Source: Taibaiella sp.
GTDB taxonomy: Bacteria; Bacteroidota; Bacteroidia; Chitinophagales; Chitinophagaceae
Direction of reading: 5' to 3'
NCBI GenBank assembly: GCA_019739295.1
Contig: JAHHDV010000035.1
Coordinates: forward strand, 57,851 to 121,850
Length of the DNA stretch: 64,000 nt
Shown: one piece after another, positions 49,559 through 58,759 of the stretch
How positions within the stretch are numbered: the first letter of the stretch is position 1
Layout: every line of letters starts with the position of its first letter
The notes under the pieces: generated by a model
What the model was told of the DNA's origin: nothing
The model's input: only the letters and a program-made list of their open reading frames with translations
Databases searched by the model: none
Position numbers and translations under genes: made by a program

Positions 49559-50704
49559 TTATTTTGAAGATAATCCGTTAATGATCTGAAGGAACGCGTT
49601 ACTGATAAAAGACAGCTCTTCATCAGTTAATTCTGTATGCATAGGCAATGATATTACTGAAGGATTAAGCATTTCCGTATGGGTTAAATCCTCGACCCTG
49701 ATGTCCAAATGCTCGAACATCTTCTGGCGATGGCAAGGTACCGGATAATAAATCATACTGGGAATACCTTTATCAGAAAGTCTTTTGACCACTTCATCAC
49801 GATCTATGTCCCGGCTGAGCCTAAGGGTATATTGATGAAATACATGATGAGCATATGTCTCACGTTTCGGAGGAAATATATGCGGCTGGTTTGCAAAGGC
49901 ACGATCATAATAATCCGCCGCGGATCTCCTGGCGTCACAATATTGATCCAGCAATGGAAGCTTTATCCTCAATACAGCTGCTTGTACCGCATCTAACCTG
50001 CTGTTCATGCCGACCATCTCATGATAATACCTCACCTTCTGGCCATGATTGGCTATCATCAGCAACTTTTCAGCCAGGGTATCATCATTGGTGAAGATCG
50101 CACCGCCGTCCCCGTAGCAACCCAGGTTCTTGGAAGGGAAGAATGATGTCGTCCCGATGGTCCCTATTGTACCGTTCTTTTTCCTTGTCCCGTCACTAAA
50201 GGTATAGGTTCCGCCAATGGCCTGAGCCGTATCTTCGATCACCGGGATATGGTATTCATTGGCAATAGCAAGGATTTCTTCCATTGGTGCACTCTGCCCA
50301 TAAAGATGCACCGGGATAATGGCCTTTGTCCTTGGTGTGATCGCCTTTCTTATAGCATCCGGAAGTATATTGTAATTTTCGGGGTCCACGTCTACGAAAA
50401 CAGGTTTCAATCTCAGCAGTCCCACTACTTCTACCGTAGCGACAAAGGTAAAGGAAGGCGTGATCACTTCGTCCCCCGGCTGTAACCCTAAAGCCATCAA
50501 CGCGATCTGAATGGCATCTGTTCCATTCGCACAGGGGATTACGTGCTTCACATCCAGGTATTGTGCCAGCTCTTCGCTGAAGCCTTTTACCACAGGACCT
50601 CCTATAAAGAGAGCACTCTCTACGACATCTGTGATTGCCGTATCTATCTGATCTTTTATTTTATGGTACTGACGCTTCAGGTCTACCATCTGCAGGTTAT
50701 TCAT
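49559..50704 (-). CDS. DegT/DnrJ/EryC1/StrS family aminotransferase
   Basis: A 381-residue PLP enzyme of the sugar aminotransferase family, which aminates keto-sugar nucleotides. The PLP lysine sits in TTSFFPSKNLGCYGDGGA; EVITPSFTFVATVEVV, PVFVDVDP and PVIEDTAQAIGGTY are family motifs. Start chosen at MNNLQMVDLKRQYHKI, as in homologues; it gives a 4-base gap to the upstream gene. With rfbC it suggests synthesis of an amino-sugar or deoxysugar for surface glycans. Confidence 0.94.
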   Translation of the reverse strand: MNNLQMVDLKRQYHKIKDQIDTAITDVVESALFIGGPVVKGFSEELAQYLDVKHVIPCANGTDAIQIALMALGLQPGDEVITPSFTFVATVEVVGLLRLKPVFVDVDPENYNILPDAIRKAITPRTKAIIPVHLYGQSAPMEEILAIANEYHIPVIEDTAQAIGGTYTFSDGTRKKNGTIGTIGTTSFFPSKNLGCYGDGGAIFTNDDTLAEKLLMIANHGQKVRYYHEMVGMNSRLDAVQAAVLRIKLPLLDQYCDARRSAADYYDRAFANQPHIFPPKRETYAHHVFHQYTLRLSRDIDRDEVVKRLSDKGIPSMIYYPVPCHRQKMFEHLDIRVEDLTHTEMLNPSVISLPMHTELTDEELSFISNAFLQIINGLSSK

Positions 50705-50708
50705 ATTA

Positions 50709-51941
50709 CTATTTTTCAGTGTGGGGATAAAGCGAAAAAGCATAATCCTTCAAATATTCAAAATTAGGTGACAAAGAACCGTTCTTACAAATCTCCGCCC
50801 TGTCTAAAACGGCACTCCCGGGTTTCAATAACTCGGGAATAACGGAATCACACATTGTGCGGCTAAATCCGGCACTCGCGTCTCTGGGCAGCTCATTGGG
50901 AAGGTTGTCAATCGTCATCATATCTATAGATTCATGGGTGTCTCCGTATGGTTCGACCTCGGCAAGCGTATACCTGTCGACAGCATACACAGGATCAGCA
51001 ATCGTAGTCACTTTAGTGGTAACAGGCACTGAACCGAGGACATCACAACTCACGTCTGCAATAGTTTTAATGGAAAAGTCACTGTCTGATATTTCCTTAC
51101 TTTCAAATAACCTGGGAATGCGCTCATTCCAGAATACACCATTGATCAGAATGTCTGCATGCCTGGCGTATTCCCTGAATTGGGAATGATATGATTCCGG
51201 CTGCGCATAAAATTCAGATTTAACAAATGCACCGCTCTGGTCGGCATAAAGCAAATCATTGGTCAATTGGATATACACAGCTTCCTGATGACCATCCGAT
51301 AGGAATGTTCCTGTTTCTACTTCCCTGATACCCACATCATCCAGGACCTGCCGGGCGCCTTTTGCTACCTTACCTGAACCTGTGACAATAATTTTCATCG
51401 GTGGAAAATCAACAAGTTGATACTGGTCGATCATCGCCGCATAATCTTTACAATCCTTGGCAGGCATCACGGAATATGCGTTCATTCGCCGGCCATACAT
51501 CTTCAGTGCATGATGAGCGCCCACCACTCCTGCATAAAAGCCAAAGCCGATCAACCGGTTGCCGTTCACATCAGTAAGGGTTTCATAATCGATCATCCGG
51601 ATTCTTTTCTGAATCAAAGCCTGCATCAAATGACGGTTATAAGGCTGTTTTTTGATCGTATGCGAAAAGAAAAAATAAGTCTTGCCCGGAATGAGCCGGG
51701 ATACAGGAACTTCTTTGACACCCAGCAAAATATCATTTGAAGAAATATCATCTATTACTTCTATTCCAGCTTCCCTATATTCCTGATCTGAATAGCATCG
51801 GTCTCCTGAGGATTGCACCTGAATGCGGATCCGGGGGAAGCGCTTCATCAGCTGGATACAATCGTCCGGTATCAAAGCCACCCTGGTATCCCCCGGCATC
51901 TTTCCTTCCCGGATAATGCCGATTTTTAAAGCCGAATTCAT
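50709..51941 (-). CDS. LYS1-like NAD(P)-dependent oxidoreductase (AlaDh/PNT family)
   Basis: A 410-residue enzyme of the alanine dehydrogenase / saccharopine dehydrogenase superfamily. IGIIREGKMPGDTRVALIPD at the start, GVKEVPVSRLIPGKTYFFFS and HTIKKQPYNRHLMQALIQK mark the AlaDh/PNT N-terminal domain; IIVTGSGKVAKGARQVLDDV is the nucleotide-binding loop. The group is close to LYS1-type lysine-forming saccharopine dehydrogenases; the reaction here is not proven. Start chosen at MNSALKIGII. Four bases separate it from the aminotransferase gene. Confidence 0.85.
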   Translation of the reverse strand: MNSALKIGIIREGKMPGDTRVALIPDDCIQLMKRFPRIRIQVQSSGDRCYSDQEYREAGIEVIDDISSNDILLGVKEVPVSRLIPGKTYFFFSHTIKKQPYNRHLMQALIQKRIRMIDYETLTDVNGNRLIGFGFYAGVVGAHHALKMYGRRMNAYSVMPAKDCKDYAAMIDQYQLVDFPPMKIIVTGSGKVAKGARQVLDDVGIREVETGTFLSDGHQEAVYIQLTNDLLYADQSGAFVKSEFYAQPESYHSQFREYARHADILINGVFWNERIPRLFESKEISDSDFSIKTIADVSCDVLGSVPVTTKVTTIADPVYAVDRYTLAEVEPYGDTHESIDMMTIDNLPNELPRDASAGFSRTMCDSVIPELLKPGSAVLDRAEICKNGSLSPNFEYLKDYAFSLYPHTEK

Positions 51942-52078
51942 ATATTTCAAAAATTCAATGGGTGCAAAGTTATAGGATTTATGATGGTTTTCGGAGCATT
52001 CAGTTTGAATAATTTGATGAACCATTTATATCCCGGGAGTATCGTACCGGGTACCATCTGTCTTTAACCATACGACCG

Positions 52079-53341
52079 TTATTTATAATGATTGACAATC
52101 TCCGTTCTTAAAAAATTTAAAGCCGTTTTGGCCACCAGCTCTTTATTGGTCAACCGGTCCATATAGAAATAAAACAGCCTTGCTGTAGTTCCTTTCGTTC
52201 CTGCCACTGCCATCCAGACAGTCCCGACAGGCTTCTCTTCAGTCCCGCCACCCGGTCCTAAAATACCCGATATGGATACACAGAAGTCAGTCCCTAATCG
52301 TTGCCTTACTTTCTCAGCCATCTGGATCACTACAGCCTCACTTACGGCACCATCCCTTTTCAGCACCTCTTTATCCACTCCGATCACTGACGATTTCACA
52401 TCATTCGCGTATGCCACCATGCTTCCCTGGTAGACGACACTTGATCCGGGCACTTCCGTAAGCATAGACCCCACCAATCCCCCCGTACAGCTTTCTGCAG
52501 TGCTGACCGTACTCCTGATTTCTTTCAGGAGCTGTATCATAGCATCCTGGATCGTCCGGTCCTCCTCTATGACTACATACGGCTTCAGCCGATCTGCCAT
52601 CATCCTGTAATACACATCTATCTCCGCAGCCAAAGACAATCTATCCTGTCCTATTCCTGTAAGCCTTAATCTCAATTCACTGTAATTGGGGAGGTATGCC
52701 AGGTGAAGATGTGCAGGTAAGGAATTCTCTATATCTTCAATATCTTTCGCTACAAAACTTTCCCCCCTGCCAAACAGCAACATTGTCTTATGAACGATAA
52801 CCTGTTCATTGCCCAGAGTTTCCTTCACCCTGGGTAATAGCTCTTCGGTCAGAATCGTCTTGACTTCATTGGGTACACCCGGCAGGGATGCCACCCAGCT
52901 ATCTTCACTCTGGAACAGCATCCCCGGTGCGGTGCCGATACGATTGAACAGGATCGTACAATTGTCCGGTACGTCTGCCTGCAATTCACTGACAGGAAGC
53001 ATCGGTCGATTCCTCGTTTCGAAAAATTTCTGAACATGCCGGTATACCACTTCATTCCTGACCAGACGACCTCCGAAATATTCCGTCAAGGTTATTTTGG
53101 TAATATCATCCTTGGTCGGTCCCAGCCCGCCTGATATGATGACCAGGTCCGCCTCCCGCTGCGCTTGTGCCACTGCCGCAACAATCTCTCCCGGCACATC
53201 TGCTATTATATATTTCCGGATAACCTGGATACCCAACTGGTTCAATTGCATACCTATCCAGGCACTATTCGTATCTATGGTCTGGCCTATCAGCAATTCA
53301 TCACCGATACAAATAATAATTGCGGTACTGATCTTCTTCAT
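52079..53341 (-). CDS. cinA: CinA family protein (NMN deamidase / competence-damage inducible)
   Basis: A 420-residue two-domain protein. The N-terminal MoCF-like domain starts STAIIICIGDELLIGQTIDT and has ISGGLGPTKDDITK; the C-terminal nicotinamide-nucleotide amidase domain has VSTAESCTGGLVGSMLTEV, SVVYQGSMVAYANDVKSS and GILGPGGGTEEKPVGTVW. It hydrolyses NMN and possibly ADP-ribose in pyridine-nucleotide salvage. Start chosen at MKKISTAIII. Confidence 0.95.
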   Translation of the reverse strand: MKKISTAIIICIGDELLIGQTIDTNSAWIGMQLNQLGIQVIRKYIIADVPGEIVAAVAQAQREADLVIISGGLGPTKDDITKITLTEYFGGRLVRNEVVYRHVQKFFETRNRPMLPVSELQADVPDNCTILFNRIGTAPGMLFQSEDSWVASLPGVPNEVKTILTEELLPRVKETLGNEQVIVHKTMLLFGRGESFVAKDIEDIENSLPAHLHLAYLPNYSELRLRLTGIGQDRLSLAAEIDVYYRMMADRLKPYVVIEEDRTIQDAMIQLLKEIRSTVSTAESCTGGLVGSMLTEVPGSSVVYQGSMVAYANDVKSSVIGVDKEVLKRDGAVSEAVVIQMAEKVRQRLGTDFCVSISGILGPGGGTEEKPVGTVWMAVAGTKGTTARLFYFYMDRLTNKELVAKTALNFLRTEIVNHYK

Positions 53342-53509
53342 AACTTGTATTAAAGCTTCAAAGGTAAACGCTTGAATTGATTTTCTTTCCCGGAACCGGT
53401 CTGCCGGCATCGCCGCCGCATCCTTCCCTGTAATCGTTCCATATTCGTTTTTATTGATATCATGAAAAAACCACCTGAATGGTGGTCAAGATTTGTAAAG
53501 GATTGCCCA

Positions 53510-54169
53510 TTACTGGTCCGGGGTTTCTTCCTCTATCAGGCTTCCATCATCTCCCACCGTCAGCTTACTCATAGAATGGTCTTCGGGTTCAGGAATAGCC
53601 TCAGATGCATCTGTCGGAATGACCAGCAATTCGGTATTCAGATCCCTGAGCTGGGGTAAGTCATCTTTGTCATTGATACCAAGGAAATCAAAGAACTCCT
53701 TGGAAGTGGTATAAAGCAGAGGCTTTCCTACGGCCTCCTCATCCCTGCCTGCTATCACGATGAGTTCCTTTTCCAGTAATTTATGAATAGCATAATCAGA
53801 ACTTACACCCCTGATATATTCGATCTCGGTCTTGGTAATCGGCTGCCGGTAGGCTATAATAGCTAATGTTTCCATTGCAGTAGCTGAAAGCTTCTTATTG
53901 TATTTGTCCCCATTGATCTGAGCGATAGTAGGATGGAACTGAACTTTGGACAGAAACTGGTAGCCTCCGCCGATTTTTTTAACTTCAAACGGGTAATGCT
54001 CAGCACTGTACTTCTCTACAATTGCCGCTAAGGTCTGCACAACCGTATCCGCTTCTATCACCTCTTCATATGCACTGCTGACATACGAGGTCAAGCTATC
54101 TATCGTAAGCGGTTCATTGCTGGAAAAGATCAAAGCTTCTACATCCAGCATTAATTGTCCTGCGTTCAT
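53510..54169 (-). CDS. scpB: SMC-Scp complex subunit ScpB
   Basis: A 219-residue partner of SMC and ScpA in chromosome organisation. It consists of two winged helices: VEALIFSSNEPLTIDSLTSY at the start and LSATAMETLAIIAYRQPITK with EIEYIRGVSSDYAIHKLLEK in the second. The C-terminal 40 residues are acidic and disordered. Start chosen at MNAGQLMLDVEALIF. scpA is not adjacent. Confidence 0.95.
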   Translation of the reverse strand: MNAGQLMLDVEALIFSSNEPLTIDSLTSYVSSAYEEVIEADTVVQTLAAIVEKYSAEHYPFEVKKIGGGYQFLSKVQFHPTIAQINGDKYNKKLSATAMETLAIIAYRQPITKTEIEYIRGVSSDYAIHKLLEKELIVIAGRDEEAVGKPLLYTTSKEFFDFLGINDKDDLPQLRDLNTELLVIPTDASEAIPEPEDHSMSKLTVGDDGSLIEEETPDQ

Positions 54170-54370
54170 AAATTCGTCTGGTTTTGTATTGTAAAAATAA
54201 GTAATGTCGCAGCCAAGGCCGGGACTAAAATTCCACAACTGTGGAAAAGTTCATTTTGCGGATTGCATGGCTAAAATCCTTGATTTTTTATAACATTCAT
54301 TTTTTTTAACAGCAAATGGCCGTACCCCACCGGGTCCGGCCACCTGCCTATATTAACCACGAATCAATGC

Positions 54371-55699
54371 TTATCTTCTGCTGTTATTCATATTCCTGCC
54401 CGGAGAGGATGTCCTGGGAGTGCTCTTCATCTGGGGTCTGCTACTTTTAGGTGAGGATTGAAAGTTACGATTACTGGATCTCGGGGCTTTCATTTCCGTC
54501 TTCTGGGGAGCTGAAGACCTCATTTCTCTCTTGGGAACACTCTGCTGATTGACTTTATTGTTCCTCTGGGGTGTTGTCTTATTGATATTTCTATCCGGAG
54601 TTGTTGGCTTTCTGTTAATCTGAGGCTCACGGTTGGTCTTATTATTCCTGTTTATTTTCGGTGACGGTTCACGGGATTCAGAAACTTTTGAATTATTTCT
54701 ATTGATCTCTTTGCTGGTGCTGTTCTTTACTTCACTCTTTCTCAGCTCTTTTGTATTTCTGCTGTTGGATCTGACCTCCTGTTTAGGACTGGAAGTCCTT
54801 ACGTTGCTTCTGTAGTTATTTCCTACAGATTGGTCAATCCTGGTTTTCCTGCCACTTTCTATTTTCGTTACCTTTCTGGGGGCAGTTTGTAAACCAGACC
54901 TGCTTGTACCTATTTCAGGAGTATATACCCGGATATCATTTCCCCTTACAGATGTTCTTCCCCTTGTATTGACCTGGCTGACTTTATATGTTCTTACATC
55001 CCTGCCTGTTACCCTTCTTACATCCTCTGCTCTGGGACCGGCGAAGAATCTATTGCTGTTATGAGAATGATAGTTATTGATAATCGTAGTCTGGTTGAAG
55101 AAATTATAATTTACATTTCTCATCCTGTACCTGCCATAATTACCTGCGTACAGGTTACCGCAAGGGATAAAGTTCCAGTAGTCGTAATAACTGTTATAGT
55201 AATTTCCAAAATTAAAATTAATACTTACTGAAGGTCCCATCGGGGCCCATCCATAGTACGCATTATTCTGACGCCATACTACCCAGGCCGGGGCCCATGT
55301 CCTGCCGGGGACCCATAACCACCCGTAATAATCATTGAATACCCACCGGCCATAGTGGAAAGGAATCCATCCCCAGCTATAACTTGATACCCACATATTA
55401 CCGAGATCAGTCATAGCCCAGTGTCCGTTACTGTAATAAGGCCTGAAATCCCTGCCTACGCTTGGTGACCATACGTACCCATAAGTAGGATCCTGCATCC
55501 AGGTCCCATGGGGTGAAAGATCATCATAGAATTGCTGATAATCCCCGTTATCATAACGATCGTCATAATATCCGTTATTATTATCGTTATAATCATCATA
55601 ATACTGTGCAGAGACATTCTGAACGGAGAAGATACCCAGGATGGCTATTGTGAACAATAGCGATAACCTGTTTAATTTTGTTTTTGCTACACTTTTCAT
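54371..55699 (-). CDS. Secreted DUF6600 protein with basic low-complexity tail
   Basis: A 442-residue exported protein. After the signal peptide (ending near NVSAQ) comes a Tyr/Asn/Asp-rich segment, then a Trp-rich DUF6600 domain at about 60-150 (FYDDLSPHGTWMQDPTYGYV, GWIPFHYGRWVFNDYYGWLW, AWVVWRQNNAYYGWAPMG). Residues 240-442 are Arg/Lys/Ser/Asn-rich, without hydrophobic core, and look disordered. Such proteins are known as families but have no established function. A cell-surface or matrix role is inference. Confidence 0.85.
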   Translation of the reverse strand: MKSVAKTKLNRLSLLFTIAILGIFSVQNVSAQYYDDYNDNNNGYYDDRYDNGDYQQFYDDLSPHGTWMQDPTYGYVWSPSVGRDFRPYYSNGHWAMTDLGNMWVSSYSWGWIPFHYGRWVFNDYYGWLWVPGRTWAPAWVVWRQNNAYYGWAPMGPSVSINFNFGNYYNSYYDYWNFIPCGNLYAGNYGRYRMRNVNYNFFNQTTIINNYHSHNSNRFFAGPRAEDVRRVTGRDVRTYKVSQVNTRGRTSVRGNDIRVYTPEIGTSRSGLQTAPRKVTKIESGRKTRIDQSVGNNYRSNVRTSSPKQEVRSNSRNTKELRKSEVKNSTSKEINRNNSKVSESREPSPKINRNNKTNREPQINRKPTTPDRNINKTTPQRNNKVNQQSVPKREMRSSAPQKTEMKAPRSSNRNFQSSPKSSRPQMKSTPRTSSPGRNMNNSRR

Positions 55700-55795
55700 C
55701 TTTTCCTTTTTTACATTTTATTACAATCTAAAATCAGATTGTACATAGCATAGAATAAAAAAAGGACAGATCGTTTAAAAACAAGTGCGGCTTTT

Positions 55796-56974
55796 TTATA
55801 GGTTCGAAAGAATAGTCGCGCAAGCCGATCGGATTTCAGCATCGCTGATCGTCAGGGGTGGCACTATTCTCAGACAATCAGGAGCGAATAAAAACCAATC
55901 CGTGAAGACTGCTTCAGGCGAATTTAAACATTTACTTATTACTTCCTTAACCTTTTCAAAACTTTCTAATTGAACCGACAGCATCAGGCCTTTCTGGTGT
56001 ACCCTTAGGATCCGGGGATGCCGAAGTAACGTGGCAAACAACGCTCCTTTCCTGCTAATTTCCTTCAAAGGAATCGATGAGCGTAAATATTTAAAAGCTG
56101 CCAACCCTGCTGCACAACTTACCGGGTGACCACCGAATGTAGTGATGTGTCCCAGGACCGGGTTCACAGCAAGATGATCCATTTTATCTTTAGAAGCGAC
56201 AAAAGCGCCCAGGGGCATGCCTCCTCCCAATGCTTTTCCCAATAACAGGATATCCGGAACCACTCCTATTTCCTGATAAGCGAATACGGACCCTGTCCTT
56301 CCAAACCCGGTCTGTATCTCATCAAAGACCAGGAAAGTGCCTGTCTCATCACATCTTTTTCTCACTGCTTTCATCCAGTTGATATCCGGAACAATAACTC
56401 CCGCTTCTGCCTGGACAGGTTCAAGAATGATTGCAGCCGTACGTTCCGAAATGTTCTCAATATCTTCAAAAGAATTATAATCAATATGATGAATATCGGG
56501 AAGCAGGGGCCTGTATGCATTTCTGAAATATTCATCGCCCAATAGACTTAATGCGCCCTGGGTCGATCCGTGATAACTATGACGGCAGGCAATAAACCGG
56601 GTTCTTCCGGTCACCCGCTTCGCCAGTTTCATAGCTCCTTCGACAGCTTCAGCCCCGCTATTGGTAAAGTAAACTGAATTCAGGGAGCTATCTAATTGCT
56701 CTGTGAGTAATGAAGCATACAGCACTTGTGGTGATTGGACGACTTCCCCGAATACCATGATATGCATGTATTGACTGGCTTGCCTGTGGATCGCATCAAT
56801 TACCTCCGGGTTCGTGTGACCTACATTACACACACTGATACCGCCGATCAGGTCTGTATAGGACTTACCTTCAGCATCATATAGCTGTGCACCTTCAGCA
56901 CGGCAGATATGCAATGCCATAGGTTCAAAAGAAGTAGGTGCTAATGCTTTGAGGAATTGTTGGCGGATATTCAT
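55796..56974 (-). CDS. Class III aspartate/ornithine-type aminotransferase
   Basis: A 392-residue PLP-dependent class III (fold I) aminotransferase. The PLP lysine lies in LLLGKALGGGMPLGAFVAS; FDEIQTGFGRTGSVFAYQE and ITTFGGHPVSCAAGLAAF are family signatures. It belongs to the broad aspartate aminotransferase family of PGAP naming, close to acetylornithine/4-aminobutyrate enzymes; the substrate is not defined. Start chosen at MNIRQQFLKALAPTSF. It follows the nucleotidyltransferase gene by about 50 bases. Confidence 0.9.
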   Translation of the reverse strand: MNIRQQFLKALAPTSFEPMALHICRAEGAQLYDAEGKSYTDLIGGISVCNVGHTNPEVIDAIHRQASQYMHIMVFGEVVQSPQVLYASLLTEQLDSSLNSVYFTNSGAEAVEGAMKLAKRVTGRTRFIACRHSYHGSTQGALSLLGDEYFRNAYRPLLPDIHHIDYNSFEDIENISERTAAIILEPVQAEAGVIVPDINWMKAVRKRCDETGTFLVFDEIQTGFGRTGSVFAYQEIGVVPDILLLGKALGGGMPLGAFVASKDKMDHLAVNPVLGHITTFGGHPVSCAAGLAAFKYLRSSIPLKEISRKGALFATLLRHPRILRVHQKGLMLSVQLESFEKVKEVISKCLNSPEAVFTDWFLFAPDCLRIVPPLTISDAEIRSACATILSNL

Positions 56975-57023
56975 AAGCTTATATATCTGTTCTAATGGCC
57001 AGTAGCAAGGTATAACGCCCGGG

Positions 57024-57764
57024 TTAAAAAGTAAATACTTTCTGAGCCTCTTCCAGGCTTTCCGGTTTGCCCACATCAATCATGATATCGCCTGTATGAT
57101 CATAGGCGATGATCTTCTTGCGATCAATGATATCCAGATAAGCATCGATAATGGAAAACTTACCGGTATGGGTGATATGGTCCAGTACGGAACCTTTTAA
57201 TAATTGAATACCGGAGAAACTAAATGCACGCCATTCCGGATCTAAGGCAGGGACCGATGGTGGTTTGATCTGGCCATCCCTGGTATTGATCCAGGCTTTC
57301 AGCTCATATTCTTCCTGTTCATTCAGCCCGAATAACAGTTTCCTTGAAGAAGCCCTGTCCTGCACTGCCAGTGTGCCCGTCCGGTTATGAATAAGATGAA
57401 ATTGGATAAATTGTTTTAAATCAATATTGCTCAATATGTCCACATTCATCATCAGAATGTGATCGGCATTGGATAAGAACTCACGGGCATGAAGCAAAGC
57501 CCCGCCCGTCTCCAGCAGCTCTTCGGATTCTTCGGAAATATGATACCTGCTGCCGAAGCCTTCATTTTGCATTAAAAAGTCTTTGATCTGGTCCCCGAAA
57601 TGATGGACATTGATGACAAATTCCTGAATACCGAATTTCTGAAGTGTTCGTATGTTCCATTCGAGTAAGGTCTTACCATTTACTTGTGCTAGAGCCTTGG
57701 GGTGATGATCTGTAAATGGTCTTAATCTGGTTCCTAATCCTGCCGCTAGCAGAAATGCTTTCAT
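57024..57764 (-). CDS. Sugar nucleotidyltransferase, MurU-like
   Basis: A 246-residue NTP-transferase. The N-terminal LLAAGLGTRLRPFTDHHPKA is the nucleotide-binding signature; MMNVDILSNIDLKQF holds the metal-binding Asp region. The short length and overall pattern match MurU-type N-acetylmuramate-1-phosphate uridylyltransferases and related sugar-phosphate nucleotidyltransferases. The kinase AmgK that accompanies MurU in some bacteria is not adjacent, so MurU function is a hypothesis. Confidence 0.85.
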   Translation of the reverse strand: MKAFLLAAGLGTRLRPFTDHHPKALAQVNGKTLLEWNIRTLQKFGIQEFVINVHHFGDQIKDFLMQNEGFGSRYHISEESEELLETGGALLHAREFLSNADHILMMNVDILSNIDLKQFIQFHLIHNRTGTLAVQDRASSRKLLFGLNEQEEYELKAWINTRDGQIKPPSVPALDPEWRAFSFSGIQLLKGSVLDHITHTGKFSIIDAYLDIIDRKKIIAYDHTGDIMIDVGKPESLEEAQKVFTF

Positions 57765-57813
57765 AATGTCGTATATTTGTTAGCTATTTAAAGCATATCA
57801 ACTTTTAGTAGTG

Positions 57814-57821
57814 CAAAGGTA
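57814..57821 (-). promoter_or_regulatory. Candidate -7 box of the nucleotidyltransferase gene
   Basis: On the minus strand TACCTTTG matches TAnnTTTG, about 50 bases before the start codon. No good -33 element is visible. Confidence 0.35.
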
Positions 57822-57864
57822 CTTAACAGAATCGTGATTCCCTTCATATCCCAATCAAATAAAT

Positions 57865-58431
57865 ATGGCATTCAGAGTATATACAAAAACCGGCGACAAG
57901 GGCACTACTGCATTGATCGGAGGTACCCGTGTCGGAAAAGACAGCATCAGGATAGAAGCTTATGGTACAGTGGATGAACTCAACTCACACTTGGGAGTGA
58001 TCCTGTCCTATCTCCATCAGCAGGAATCGATCCATCAGATAAGAGAAATCCAGGACAGGCTTTTTACCGTAGGCTCATCATTAGCTACTGATCCGCATAA
58101 GGATACCAAGATGAAACTTCCGGACCTCCACGAGGAGGATGTCCTGTATCTTGAAAATGCTATTGATACGATGGAAGCATCTTTACCGCCGCTCAGGTCA
58201 TTTATCCTGCCCGGGGGTGATACAGGTTCGGCATTTGCTCATGTAGCCCGTTGTGTATGCAGAAGGGCAGAAAGGATATGTGTCCACATGGTGAATACGA
58301 ATGAATTCGTAGCGGAAATCGTGCTCCGCTATCTCAACAGGCTTTCTGATTACCTGTTTGTACTCGGAAGGTATATGCTGCATCAGGCCGGTGGCCGGGA
58401 CCTCGAATGGAAGCCAAGAATTCTTGACTAA
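57865..58431 (+). CDS. Cob(I)yrinic acid a,c-diamide adenosyltransferase (PduO type)
   Basis: A 188-residue ATP:cob(I)alamin adenosyltransferase that makes adenosylcobalamin. The N-terminal VYTKTGDKGTTALIGGTRVG and YGTVDELNSHLG, and the C-terminal FILPGGDTGSAFAHVARCVC with RRAER, are all conserved. Trimeric PduO enzymes act in coenzyme B12 uptake and repair. The next gene begins 14 bases downstream. Confidence 0.95.
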   Translation: MAFRVYTKTGDKGTTALIGGTRVGKDSIRIEAYGTVDELNSHLGVILSYLHQQESIHQIREIQDRLFTVGSSLATDPHKDTKMKLPDLHEEDVLYLENAIDTMEASLPPLRSFILPGGDTGSAFAHVARCVCRRAERICVHMVNTNEFVAEIVLRYLNRLSDYLFVLGRYMLHQAGGRDLEWKPRILD

Positions 58432-58445
58432 AAAAAAGAAAAAGA

Positions 58446-58748
58446 ATGTTTTTACTTCAAGGCAAACTCAGGGCCCAACCGGGGCATCATGCCACACTTA
58501 CAGATATTTTGCTCCAAGCTGCCCGGGTCGTGGAACAGCTCCGCGGCTGTAATCTATATGCGGTAAGCCACCAGGAGGGCAACAGGGAAGATGTCTTCAT
58601 CACAGAAATCTGGAGCAGCAAAGATGCCCATGATTTGTCATTGGAAGATGAAGAAGTCAGAAAACTCATCCGGAAAGCGATGCCTTTGCTTGCTTCGATA
58701 CCTGAAGAAGGGCTGGCATTGAATGTGCTGGGTGGTCATGGCGTATAA
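58446..58748 (+). CDS. Putative quinol monooxygenase (ABM domain)
   Basis: A 100-residue antibiotic-biosynthesis-monooxygenase-fold protein. It shows FLLQGKLRAQPGHHATLTDI, GCNLYAVSHQEGNREDVFIT and EIWSSKDAHDLSLEDEEVR, the ferredoxin-like pattern of the family. Members act on quinols or bind small aromatic molecules; function here is open. Likely co-transcribed with the adenosyltransferase, and convergent with dusB. Confidence 0.85.
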   Translation: MFLLQGKLRAQPGHHATLTDILLQAARVVEQLRGCNLYAVSHQEGNREDVFITEIWSSKDAHDLSLEDEEVRKLIRKAMPLLASIPEEGLALNVLGGHGV

Positions 58749-58759
58749 AGGAACCGGAT

